From positions 1-34,908 of the forward strand of contig JAKAYB010000004.1 of assembly GCA_021826925.1 (NCBI GenBank): a stretch of DNA of 34,908 bases, given 5' to 3'. The DNA is from Thermoplasmata archaeon. Its GTDB lineage: Archaea; Thermoplasmatota; Thermoplasmata; Thermoplasmatales; Thermoplasmataceae. A program made the translations under genes and the position numbers. The notes beneath the pieces were generated by a model. The model was given only the letters and a program-made list of their open reading frames with translations. It was not told where the DNA came from and made no database searches. Shown piece by piece: positions 7,601 to 15,614 of the stretch (positions are counted from its first letter, which is position 1; each line of letters starts with the position of its first letter).

Positions 7601-9196
7601 CTATGTAACTGGAATTGCTGCACCATCACCTCTTGGATCAGCACCGCCACAAACAACAGCATTGTCTTCTAATCCAACAATATGTGCATGGCCAAAGAGT
7701 GAGGAGAATGATTCTTTCCTAATAGGTAAGAGTCCGTGTAGGTTCATAGATGAAAGTTTTTCAAAGGCTTCTTCTTCGATGATTATATCGTAGGGCCCCT
7801 CATATATTGTATGCGGAAAAGCCCATCTGGGAGAATCGAGTGCCGTCTGCGGGCTCATCTTTGATCTGAGCAGATCCTTAACAAGTTGAAAATGGACCTG
7901 TGGCTGGATATCTCCCCCCATCGTTCCAAGCGAGAACCTGAATTTACCCTCATATTCTATCATTGCTGCTGAAAGCGTATGGAAAGTCCTCTTGTTTGGT
8001 TTTAAAGCATTCTTATGAGTTTCGTCAAGAGTAAAATAACTGCCTCTGTTTTGCAAAATAAAACCGGTTCCTTCAGGGGAGACTCCTGAGCCAAATCCAA
8101 GGTAGTTGCTTTGAATCATGGAAATGGAATTGCCATCGCTGTCAGCTATGCAGAAGTATGTTGTATCTCCCTGACTGTGTTTATATGTATCTTTTTCAAC
8201 CATGTTGTTGTTTTCCTTCAAAATTTTCTCAGAAAACCCTCTTGTAAGGAAGTATTCCGGTAGCTTGTGGAAGTCTGGATCGGTGATCTCCTTGCGCTGA
8301 CGATAGGCGATGATCCCGGCAAGCAGATCTTGTGAAAAATTGTCCAATCGATCGTTGTTTCCACTTTCTTCAATCAAGTTCAAAAGATTCAGCCAGAGCA
8401 ACAAAGTGCTTCCCTGACTGTTTGGGCTGGTCTCATATATTGTGTGTTCATGATATTCTGTGCTCATCGGTCTACCTATAGTAGCTTTATGATCCTTTAA
8501 ATCCTGTTCATCAAGCAGTACCTCTGTTCCTTTAAGCCCAGAAATTATCTTGTCAGCAAGATGTCCTCTATAAAATGAATCTGGACCTTCATCTGCTATC
8601 AACTTGAGGCTCTTCGCCAGCAGGGGTTGTTTGAATACTGAGCCAACGGCTGGAAAAACTGAATTTGGGGCAAAGAGCGATAACCAGTTGTACGGGCCAA
8701 GGGCAGGATACGACTTTTCTATAGATTCTCTATATTTGAGAGTTATCGGAAATCCATTTTCTGCCAGATTTATTGCTGGACCAAAAAGTTCTTGAAGATC
8801 AAATGAACAATATTTTTCAAAAATCTCTTTCCATCCGCTTACAAGTCCAGGCACTGTTATGGCAGAAAGTGGCCCTCTTTCAGGTATACGGTCGAGACCC
8901 ATTTCAATATAATTCGATATGCTAGCATTGTGTGATGATCTGCCGCTTCCGTTGATATCTACTATCGGTTTGCCATCTACTCTTACTAAAGCAAACATAT
9001 CTCCGCCAAGCCCGCAAAGGTTGTTCTGCGTGACGCACAGCGCGGCACTGGTTGCCATCGCGGCGTCAAATATATTACCTCCATCCCTGATTATGTTGCT
9101 TCCTATTATTGAGGCTTGCAAGCTTGAGGATGAAACAACCGCACTTTGTGAGTAGGCATCTGGTCTTGTTTGAGGTCTCATGAACTCAGAGTTCAC
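7601..9196 (-). CDS. ggt: Gamma-glutamyltransferase / gamma-glutamyl hydrolase
   Basis: These Ntn hydrolases cleave themselves before a threonine and then transfer or hydrolyse gamma-glutamyl groups. The 531-residue chain has normal length for a proenzyme. The cleavage site and nucleophile are in QGDTTYF (Thr345). Around it are GGNIFDAAMATSAALCV and GLGGDMFALV near the N-terminus, ETSPNSQGSTLL near 255-265, and in the small subunit NRGSYFTL and LGTMGGDIQPQVHFQLV. There is no signal peptide, so it is probably cytosolic. The frame starts with GTG at 9196 (AGGT five bases before), directly after the hydrolase stop; ATG at 9181 is an alternative giving MRPQTRPDAY. Its partner is the upstream MBL hydrolase. 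Confidence 0.93.
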   Translation of the reverse strand: MNSEFMRPQTRPDAYSQSAVVSSSSLQASIIGSNIIRDGGNIFDAAMATSAALCVTQNNLCGLGGDMFALVRVDGKPIVDINGSGRSSHNASISNYIEMGLDRIPERGPLSAITVPGLVSGWKEIFEKYCSFDLQELFGPAINLAENGFPITLKYRESIEKSYPALGPYNWLSLFAPNSVFPAVGSVFKQPLLAKSLKLIADEGPDSFYRGHLADKIISGLKGTEVLLDEQDLKDHKATIGRPMSTEYHEHTIYETSPNSQGSTLLLWLNLLNLIEESGNNDRLDNFSQDLLAGIIAYRQRKEITDPDFHKLPEYFLTRGFSEKILKENNNMVEKDTYKHSQGDTTYFCIADSDGNSISMIQSNYLGFGSGVSPEGTGFILQNRGSYFTLDETHKNALKPNKRTFHTLSAAMIEYEGKFRFSLGTMGGDIQPQVHFQLVKDLLRSKMSPQTALDSPRWAFPHTIYEGPYDIIIEEEAFEKLSSMNLHGLLPIRKESFSSLFGHAHIVGLEDNAVVCGGADPRGDGAAIPVT

Positions 9197-9853
9197 TTAT
9201 ACCTGGAAAGACTGGCCAGGTTCCAGAACTCTTACATCAGACGAGTTTCCAACAAGTTTCTTGAATTCGTTTGGATCCTGTGAAATTGCAGGGAACGTAT
9301 TGTAGTGCATGGGTACGGTTATTTTTGCGCCTATGAGTTTTGCGGCTATTGCGGCTTCCTTTGGGCCCATGGTATAATACCCTCCAATAGGGAGAAGTGC
9401 AACATCAGGGTGATAAAGATCTCCTATATACTTCATGTCCCCGAAGAGTGCCGTGTCTCCTGCATGATATATTGTCTTTGAATCGCCTGATACCAGCACT
9501 CCGCTCTCATTTCCACTGTGAACTGCAGCAGTCAGGCCAAATTTTATTTCTCCAAAATCAGTCATGCTGCCCTTATTCAACCCAATAAACTTTTCCTGTG
9601 GAATTCCCTCTGTATCGAGCTGCGATAATTCAAACATCCCGACAATTTTTGCTCCAGTTCTCTTCGCAATCTTAAACGTATCTCCGACGTGATCAAAATG
9701 ATTGTGCGTTACAGCGATATAATCGACCTTTTCGATCTCCGATTCTTTCATAGCGGATTTTGGATTATCTGTCAGAAAAGGATCAATTATGACTCTTGCC
9801 TTAGAGAAATCGACCATCCACGCAGCGTGTCCAAGCCATTTCAATGTAACCAT
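9197..9853 (-). CDS. UPF0173-type metallo-beta-lactamase-fold hydrolase
   Basis: The 218-residue protein has the MBL metal motif THNHFDHVGD (His50, His52, Asp54, His55), later HAGDTALFGD and the final PMHYNTFP, in the order expected for the short UPF0173 (YtkL-like) family. The N-terminus WLGHAAWMVD is also typical. The in vivo substrate of this family is unknown; two metals and phosphodiester or ester hydrolysis are usual for the fold. It is the first gene of a two-gene operon with ggt, which follows without a gap. A TATA-like AAATTTAAAG lies about 30 bases upstream of the ATG, and a small palindrome sits between promoter and start. Confidence 0.9.
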   Translation of the reverse strand: MVTLKWLGHAAWMVDFSKARVIIDPFLTDNPKSAMKESEIEKVDYIAVTHNHFDHVGDTFKIAKRTGAKIVGMFELSQLDTEGIPQEKFIGLNKGSMTDFGEIKFGLTAAVHSGNESGVLVSGDSKTIYHAGDTALFGDMKYIGDLYHPDVALLPIGGYYTMGPKEAAIAAKLIGAKITVPMHYNTFPAISQDPNEFKKLVGNSSDVRVLEPGQSFQV

Positions 9854-9855
9854 AA

Positions 9856-9872
9856 TAACACCAATAGTGTTA
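9856..9872. promoter_or_regulatory. Small palindrome before the MBL-ggt operon
   Basis: TAACAC and GTGTTA (six perfect bases each, five-base spacer) lie between the probable TATA box (about 9882-9892) and the start codon, where a repressor would block transcription start. The binder is unknown. Confidence 0.35.
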
Positions 9873-10215
9873 ACGCATTATGCTTTAAATTTGTTGCTGA
9901 TGTTCATGGTCTTTCAGCAAAATTTGCCTTTTCTCGCAGAGTACGATATGTGAAGAGATGTTCTCCTTCCAATGGCTAACGTTCTTAGAAAACCTGAATT
10001 TTATATCCGAGTATCGTCTGTTGTGTCCACTTTAGAATGAAACTCCGTGAATTGCTTCTAATTCCCTTTAAAAATATCATTCCTCCCATTTCGGCCTTTC
10101 TTAGAGTGGTTCAATCAAATTTACCTTAGCTGATGGTGGAAAAAAGCGAATTGTTAAAATATTGGTTATTGTGAATAGAAAGTAATTAATATATTAGTCA
10201 TTCATTACGTTGTCT
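9873..10215. other. Divergent intergenic region
   Basis: This holds the promoter of the MBL-ggt operon at its left end and that of the CBS gene at its right end (TTAATATATT, 10186-10195, 26 bases before the ATG). In between, a CCTTTAAAAATATC segment near 10068-10081 is another TATA-like element with no obvious gene downstream. No convincing ORF or RNA fold seen. Confidence 0.4.
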
Positions 10216-11073
10216 ATGCCCAAGAAAGTAAAGGAAATCATGACTAAAGATCCGATAACACATAAAATCCCCAGTAATGTTTCGGATATAATCAAAATCC
10301 TAATCAAGGAAAACATAACTGGGCTCCCCCTGGTAAATTCCTCTGGCAAATATGCAGGGATGATCAGCAGGCGTGATGTGTTCGATCATCCAGATGAAAC
10401 TCAGGCAGCCATAGTTATGAGGCGCGCCAAATCCGTTTCTGTGAACGATTCTGTTGAAGCAGCTGCTAAGGAGATGCTTTTGCAAAATAGGAGGCACCTC
10501 GCAGTCGTAGACTCGAGTAAAAAGGTCGTCGGTATATTGACACCTCAAAATATTCTTCCTGTTGTCAAGGAACTGCACGGCACTGAAAAGGTGAAGGAGG
10601 TATTGAATTCAATTTCCGTTCCGTTGTGGGAAAACACCCCGATAAATGTTGCTTCTTTTACCATGAGGTTATCACGCGTCTATTCATGTCCAGTTGTTAA
10701 CGAGAGAGGCGAACTCTTGGGCCTGATAACCGATAGGGACATATTTGACAAAGTAAACATAAAGTCAAGTGTCATACTGACAGAAACTGGCATGGCTGAT
10801 GATGAAGATCCTTGGTCATGGGACGGCATAAGGAATGTAGTAACCTACGTCATAGAGAAAAGCAACATTGAATTGCCCAAAAAGCCAATCAAGAGCATAA
10901 TGGTCAAGAACCCGGAGATAACGACTACCGTGGACAAAATTTCTTCCGCCGTTGCGAAGATGGAGAAAGGCAACTACAACCAACTTCCTGTAGTTGATCA
11001 TCAGGGGAAACTCGTTGGCATGCTTTATGATATTCAGATAATGCGAATATTCGAAACGAAGAAAGCACAGTAG
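10216..11073 (+). CDS. Protein of four CBS domains
   Basis: The 285-residue protein is built only of four CBS domains, two Bateman modules that usually bind adenine nucleotides or SAM. Domain 1 (about 5-56) starts VKEIMTKDP, domain 2 (about 70-118) holds RRHLAVVDSSKKVVGIL, domain 3 (about 128-180) holds CPVVNERGELLGLITDRDI, domain 4 (about 226-280) starts IKSIMVKNP and ends LPVVDHQGKLVGML. Archaeal stand-alone CBS proteins are thought to be energy or redox sensors; no effector domain is present. ATG 10216 is chosen over an upstream TTG because the TATA box is 26 bases before it. glyS begins about 15 bases after its stop, so the two are probably co-transcribed. Confidence 0.9.
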   Translation: MPKKVKEIMTKDPITHKIPSNVSDIIKILIKENITGLPLVNSSGKYAGMISRRDVFDHPDETQAAIVMRRAKSVSVNDSVEAAAKEMLLQNRRHLAVVDSSKKVVGILTPQNILPVVKELHGTEKVKEVLNSISVPLWENTPINVASFTMRLSRVYSCPVVNERGELLGLITDRDIFDKVNIKSSVILTETGMADDEDPWSWDGIRNVVTYVIEKSNIELPKKPIKSIMVKNPEITTTVDKISSAVAKMEKGNYNQLPVVDHQGKLVGMLYDIQIMRIFETKKAQ

Positions 11074-11088
11074 GAGTGTGAGTAAACT

Positions 11089-12540
11089 ATTAGCGTTTAC
11101 GAGAACATTGTAGAACTTGCAAAAAGGCGAGGGTTCTTCTGGCCATCTTTCTCCATTTATGGCGGTGAATCTGGCCTATATGATTACGGGCCTCTCGGCG
11201 TCCTGCTAAGGGACAATATTGTTAACCTCTGGAAGACAGCATATTTGAGAGAGGGGGCGATCTTTATTGATACACCAGTCATGGTTCCCCATACTGTTTT
11301 CAATGCCTCAGGACATATAGCAAGATTCTATGACATAGGTGCTGAATGCTCAAATTGCCATACTAAGCAAAAGTTAGAATCTATACTAAAATACAACAAT
11401 ATTGACTTGCCTGCAGGCGACATAGCTTCTGCACAGAATGTACTGGACACCCACGTCGTTAAATGTCCTGTATGCGGAGCGCGGATAACGGAAGCAAAAG
11501 AATTCTATCAGATGTTCAGGCTTCCGAGTCAGGGCTCTTCAGGCGACCTCTACCTGCGGCCTGAAACAGCTCAGGGAATTTTTGTGAATTTCAAGCTTCT
11601 TAATAATGTCAACAGGGGGCGGATTCCCATGGTTACCGCTCAGTACGGAAAGGGTTTCAGGAATGAGATATCTCCCAGACAGTCGCTCATAAGGCTGAGG
11701 GAATTCAGCCAGGGTGAGGTTGAGGTGTTTGTCCATCCGGTGAAGAAGTACTGGAAGGAGCTAGAAAAGCAAAGGAAGTTGACTGTTCTGACCAAGGATG
11801 GGCGAGAGATGACAGGAAGCGTATTCTATCTGTGCTCTTCCGGGATTCTGAGCAGCAATGCCCTCTCTTATTTTTTAAACAAGACTCATGAATTGCTTGT
11901 TAGTGCAGGTATTAATCCTGATCAAATACGGTTCAGGCAGCATCATGATGATGAAAGGGCCCATTATTCTAGAGATTCTTGGGATGCGGAAGTTCTCCTA
12001 GATGGGGAATGGGTGGAACTCGTTGGTATAGCAGATCGTGATGATCTAAAGAACCATGAAACCGCGTCGGGCGAATCCATGCACGTCAAGGTTGACGAAG
12101 AGGAAATTATCCCTTCAATAATAGAACCCTCATATGGCATAGATAGAATTGTGCTTGCCGTGATGATGCATTCGTACTATACCAGAGAGAATGGTTATAA
12201 AGTAATGCGTCTGAGGCCCGAAATAGCTCCGTACCACGCGGCAATACTTCCTCTTGTGAACAAGGAAGGCATAGATACAATGGCTGAAGAATTTTTCGAG
12301 AAGTTAAGGGTAATTGATCCGTATGTCATTTTCGACAAATCTGGATCAATTGGCCGCAGGTATGCAAGACAGGATGAAATTGGTACTCCTATATGCATAA
12401 CTTTTGATAGGGACACTTTAAACGATGACAGTGTAACTATAAGGGATCGCGATACCACAAAACAGGCAAGGATAAAAAAAGATGATCTCTTAAAAAAATC
12501 TCTGACAGCGGATTTTCATGAGATTATTCAAGCATCATGA
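11089..12540 (+). CDS. glyS: Glycyl-tRNA synthetase, without a canonical start codon
   Basis: This class II synthetase charges tRNA-Gly. Motif 1 region: FFWPSFSIYGG followed by YDYGPLG. A zinc-binding insertion has CSNCHTK and CPVCGAR. Motif 2 is FRNEISPR with FSQGEVEVF, and motif 3 is GIDRIVLAVM. The C-terminal anticodon-binding domain follows (PEIAPYHAAIL onward). The frame is open from a TAA at 11084-11086, but the first ATG, GTG or TTG is a TTG at 11245, inside the conserved N-terminal region. Homology begins at about SVYENIVELAKRRG, so the gene should start at ATT 11089 (483 residues) or has a one-base frameshift relative to GTG 11078. AGGAG lies at 11072-11076. The 3' end overlaps the convergent ferredoxin gene by 17 bases. 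Confidence 0.9.
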   Translation: MSVYENIVELAKRRGFFWPSFSIYGGESGLYDYGPLGVLLRDNIVNLWKTAYLREGAIFIDTPVMVPHTVFNASGHIARFYDIGAECSNCHTKQKLESILKYNNIDLPAGDIASAQNVLDTHVVKCPVCGARITEAKEFYQMFRLPSQGSSGDLYLRPETAQGIFVNFKLLNNVNRGRIPMVTAQYGKGFRNEISPRQSLIRLREFSQGEVEVFVHPVKKYWKELEKQRKLTVLTKDGREMTGSVFYLCSSGILSSNALSYFLNKTHELLVSAGINPDQIRFRQHHDDERAHYSRDSWDAEVLLDGEWVELVGIADRDDLKNHETASGESMHVKVDEEEIIPSIIEPSYGIDRIVLAVMMHSYYTRENGYKVMRLRPEIAPYHAAILPLVNKEGIDTMAEEFFEKLRVIDPYVIFDKSGSIGRRYARQDEIGTPICITFDRDTLNDDSVTIRDRDTTKQARIKKDDLLKKSLTADFHEIIQAS

Positions 12541-12724
12541 TCTTTATAATGCCTATAGGGCAGGAATCTTCCGCCTCCTTATTTTCAGCGTACTCTTTAT
12601 CGTTTATTATTTTCTTTCTAAACTGCGCTTTTCCATTTGCATCCATGTACCAGTTGCTGCATAATGCTGTGCATATTGCATCCCCTATGCATTTTTCTTT
12701 GTTGACAGATACTGAATATTTCAT
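12524..12724 (-). CDS. Single-cluster ferredoxin with an Asp ligand position
   Basis: The 66-residue electron carrier has the cluster motif Cys12-x2-Asp15-x2-Cys18-x3-Cys22 with a distal CP at Cys55. Asp in place of the second Cys is the Pyrococcus furiosus arrangement, in which the cluster can interconvert between 3Fe-4S and 4Fe-4S. It is the last gene of the suf operon: its ATG overlaps the sufU stop (ATGA), with AGGAG nine bases before. The position suggests electron supply for, or maturation by, the Suf system. Small size and motif make the assignment firm; the partner enzyme is not known. Confidence 0.9.
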   Translation of the reverse strand: MKYSVSVNKEKCIGDAICTALCSNWYMDANGKAQFRKKIINDKEYAENKEAEDSCPIGIIKIMMLE

Positions 12725-13080
12725 TTCGATTCTTCTCCTTTTTGATAATCTTTAATGCATTTTTTCAAAGCATTCACGGCCAGAAGAGCACATTTTTCCC
12801 TACTCGGTCCCAGGGTGATGCCGAGAGACTTAATATATTTGTCCTCGTCGATATTTTTAGCTTCTTCTAAAGGCATCCCCTTAACCATATCCGTGAGAAT
12901 AGAGGCAGATGCCTGGCTAATCGAGCATCCGCGGCCGATAAATTTAGCATCCGAAATCTTTCCATTTTCAACCCTGATTGTAATCTGTATCGTGTCACCA
13001 CAAACTGGATTATATTCGATTATCTTGGAAGCTGCATTCTGGACTATGCCGTAGTTGTGAGGATTCCTGTAATGATCCAT
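12721..13080 (-). CDS. sufU: SufU/IscU-type iron-sulfur scaffold protein
   Basis: The 119-residue protein has the three conserved cysteines with their neighbours: NPVCGDT (Cys27, Asp29), GRGCSIS (Cys52) and SREKCALL (Cys97). These bind zinc or a nascent cluster and accept sulfur from SufS. The spacing between the second and third Cys fits the SufU type. The annotated ATG at 13080 yields MDHYRNPHNYG, but the in-frame codons before it encode IYVEII, which matches the conserved family N-terminus and has no ATG, GTG or TTG. An ATT at 13098, five bases after the sufS stop, could be the real start. GAG lies six bases before the ATG, so both remain possible. Confidence 0.9.
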   Translation of the reverse strand: MDHYRNPHNYGIVQNAASKIIEYNPVCGDTIQITIRVENGKISDAKFIGRGCSISQASASILTDMVKGMPLEEAKNIDEDKYIKSLGITLGPSREKCALLAVNALKKCIKDYQKGEESK

Positions 13081-13102
13081 TATAATCTCAACGTAAATAT
13101 CC

Positions 13103-14383
13103 TCATCGTCCGTACTTTTTCACCACCTTTACTAGTACGTTGAACAGTCTGTCTACATCCTCCCTTGTATTATAAATATAGTATGATGCACGTGACGTCG
13201 CAACCACGTTAAGAAACTCCGCGAGTGGCATTGCACAGTGATGCCCTGATCTAACCGCCACATTTCCATCATCCAACATCTCTGAAACGTCATGCGGGTG
13301 GATTGCCTGGCTCATCTGAACACCCTCCTCATGGGCGAGGTCGTTTATATTCAGAGGGGACATCTCGCCGATGTTGAAGCAATAGACTCCGGATCGAACT
13401 TCTGTATTTCTGGGACCGTATGAAATCAGATCCGGCACATTGTGCTCCTCTTCCTTTTTTAGCGTGTATTCGATTAAGTCCTTCTCATGTTCTCTTACCT
13501 GATCCATTCCCAGGGCTCTGAGATAATCCACCGCAGAAGAAAGCCCCACAGCTCCTTCTATATTTGGTGTTCCCGCCTCATATTTTTGTGGTACGTCTGC
13601 GTATGTTGAATGATCCTGATAAACAGCGCTTATCATTTCACCACCACCCATAAAAGGGGGCATCCTATCAAGAAGATCATATTTTCCATAAAGCACACCT
13701 ATACCAGTTGGGCCAAGCATCTTGTGCCCTGAGAACGCAAGGAAGTCCGCATCGATGTCCGTTGCATCGACCGGCATATGCGGTACGCTCTGAGCAGCAT
13801 CAACTACAAAGGTAGATCCATTTTCATGAGCGATCTTTCCTATCTCCTTAACATCGCTTATTGTCCCAAGGACGTTCGAGCTCTGTGCTATGCTTACGAT
13901 TCTTGTTTTTTTTGTTAGCTTTCGCTGCAAATCATCCATATCGAGTGTCATATCTGGATTCAGCATAACATATCGTAGTTTGACGCCTTTCTCTGAGAGG
14001 AACTGCCATGGAACAATATTAGAATGGTGCTCCAGTATGGTGATAAGTATTTCATCGTCTTTTTTCAATTCCCTTCCAAGAGTGTATGACAGAAGATTAA
14101 TTGCCTCCGTGGTATTCCTTACAAACACAATTTGCCTTGAATCTTTTGAATTAATGAAATCTGAGACCTTCTCCCTGGACTTCTCGTACAGATTTGTAGC
14201 CTCTTCGCTTAACCTGTAAATCCCCCTGTGTACATTGCTGTTGTGAAGTTCGTAAAATTCTTCCATGGCCCTTATGACGGAATACGGTTTCTGGCTTGTT
14301 GCAGCATTGTCTAAATAAGAATAATCTGGACCAAGTCTTTCAAAAATAGGGAAATCTTTCTTAATCTGGAGCGGAGATAACAT
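13103..14383 (-). CDS. sufS: Cysteine desulfurase SufS
   Basis: This PLP enzyme takes sulfur from cysteine as a persulfide for cluster assembly. From ATG 14383 the protein has 426 residues. The PLP lysine is in FSGHKMLGPTG (Lys221), YLDNAATSQKP opens the fold, LEHHSNIVPW is at about 118-127, and the persulfide cysteine is in RSGHHCAMPL (Cys383), the group II (SufS) context. The frame is open further upstream, but those residues are an out-of-frame reading of sufD; ATG 14383, with GGGAT just before it, matches the family N-terminus. It overlaps the sufD end by 23 bases. Confidence 0.94.
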   Translation of the reverse strand: MLSPLQIKKDFPIFERLGPDYSYLDNAATSQKPYSVIRAMEEFYELHNSNVHRGIYRLSEEATNLYEKSREKVSDFINSKDSRQIVFVRNTTEAINLLSYTLGRELKKDDEILITILEHHSNIVPWQFLSEKGVKLRYVMLNPDMTLDMDDLQRKLTKKTRIVSIAQSSNVLGTISDVKEIGKIAHENGSTFVVDAAQSVPHMPVDATDIDADFLAFSGHKMLGPTGIGVLYGKYDLLDRMPPFMGGGEMISAVYQDHSTYADVPQKYEAGTPNIEGAVGLSSAVDYLRALGMDQVREHEKDLIEYTLKKEEEHNVPDLISYGPRNTEVRSGVYCFNIGEMSPLNINDLAHEEGVQMSQAIHPHDVSEMLDDGNVAVRSGHHCAMPLAEFLNVVATSRASYYIYNTREDVDRLFNVLVKVVKKYGR

Positions 14384-15608
14384 TTGATCCCAGATCTTCT
14401 GCAAGCTTGTAAACTCTTTCCATGAATCTCTTGTCCTCGGCGCTATCAAGAATGGACGAAACGAAGCCGGTAGTTATTATCCCTTTTGCAATGTTTTTCG
14501 GTATTCCACGGGAACTGAGATAGAATATCTGTTCATCATCAACGTTGCTGATAGAAGATCCATGTTTTGATCTTGTGTTGCTGTTCTTGATCATAAGGGC
14601 CGGTTTGCTATTTGCATATCCGTCCTTTGAAAGTAAAAGAATCCTGGAATCATAGAAACCTGTCGATTTCATTGAATTTTCCTCGAGATCTATGCTTCCT
14701 TTATGGATTGTAGAGCTATTTCCAGTTACAACTCCACGGACATGGATGTCTGAAACAGTTGATTCAGCCTCCTGGAAACTGCTATCAGTGATGCTCATCT
14801 TCTGCGATCCACTGCTGAAACTCACACCGGCAACCTTGAATGTGGACATATCTCCAAACTGCTGCGATTTATCTGTGAATATTGTTTTATAAGCCCCCCT
14901 GTTTGCATGGTAAAAAGCAAATTCAGAATATTTGTCCATGAATTCTTTCACGTAAGTGATATCTGTGACCTCAGGGAATTTTTCCTGGAAGTAATGATAG
15001 TGTACTTTTGTCCCCTCACCGAGGAAAAAGTATATCGTTTTTCCCTGGATTCCATCACCCTGTCCAACAGAGGTGAAGTTATCCGAATAAGTCACGTTTG
15101 CATTTTTTCCGGATATTATTACATACTTTTGAGCTATTGAAACATCGGACTTTATTATGTTTTCAACATTGATCACTATGTCTGTATTATCGGGAATGTA
15201 AACAAACAGGCCATTGCGCCAGGCCGAGTTGATAAGGAATTCATCCCGATCATCGCCCAATCTTGGATAAACATACTTTTCCATAAGGTTCTTGTTAGAG
15301 GAAATCGCCGATTTTAAATCAGAAACAATGATTCCCCTATCCTGCAGTGATGAGGAAAACGAAACGTTTTCGTTGTTTACTAGAATGTCATGATTTCCGA
15401 GTGGAACACTGTCCTTATCATTTTCCGGGAATGAACCCAAGATCATTTTTTTAAGTTCGTCCTCAGAAATCTCAACGTAATCTTTTACAGTGGGGCTCTC
15501 TTTATATGTCCGGATAGGAGCCTTAAGGAACTGGAGAAACGCATCTCTCCTGTAACTATAAGCCTCATCGTTGAGAAGTGATTTTAAAGTTTCCTGGTAG
15601 GTCTCCAT
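14361..15608 (-). CDS. sufD: SufD, Fe-S assembly scaffold component
   Basis: The 415-residue protein is a SufBD-fold beta-helix protein, partner of SufB and SufC in the SufBC2D scaffold. Typical SufD parts: an N-terminal helical region with RRDAFLQFLKAPI, a central strand-rich core, FSSGSQKMSITDSSFQEAES, IHKGSIDLEENSMKSTGFYDSRILLLSKDG divided over about 308-337, and the C-terminal IFYLSSRGIPKNIAKGIITTGF. It is less conserved than SufB, as usual. It follows sufB by six bases. The overall length is normal. Confidence 0.92.
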   Translation of the reverse strand: METYQETLKSLLNDEAYSYRRDAFLQFLKAPIRTYKESPTVKDYVEISEDELKKMILGSFPENDKDSVPLGNHDILVNNENVSFSSSLQDRGIIVSDLKSAISSNKNLMEKYVYPRLGDDRDEFLINSAWRNGLFVYIPDNTDIVINVENIIKSDVSIAQKYVIISGKNANVTYSDNFTSVGQGDGIQGKTIYFFLGEGTKVHYHYFQEKFPEVTDITYVKEFMDKYSEFAFYHANRGAYKTIFTDKSQQFGDMSTFKVAGVSFSSGSQKMSITDSSFQEAESTVSDIHVRGVVTGNSSTIHKGSIDLEENSMKSTGFYDSRILLLSKDGYANSKPALMIKNSNTRSKHGSSISNVDDEQIFYLSSRGIPKNIAKGIITTGFVSSILDSAEDKRFMERVYKLAEDLGSNVISAPD

Positions 15609-15614
15609 GTATGA

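Noticed and set aside
14384-14449. 22-residue N-terminal extension of SufS
   Set aside because: It lies within the sufD coding region in another frame, and family members start near MLSPLQIKKDFP.
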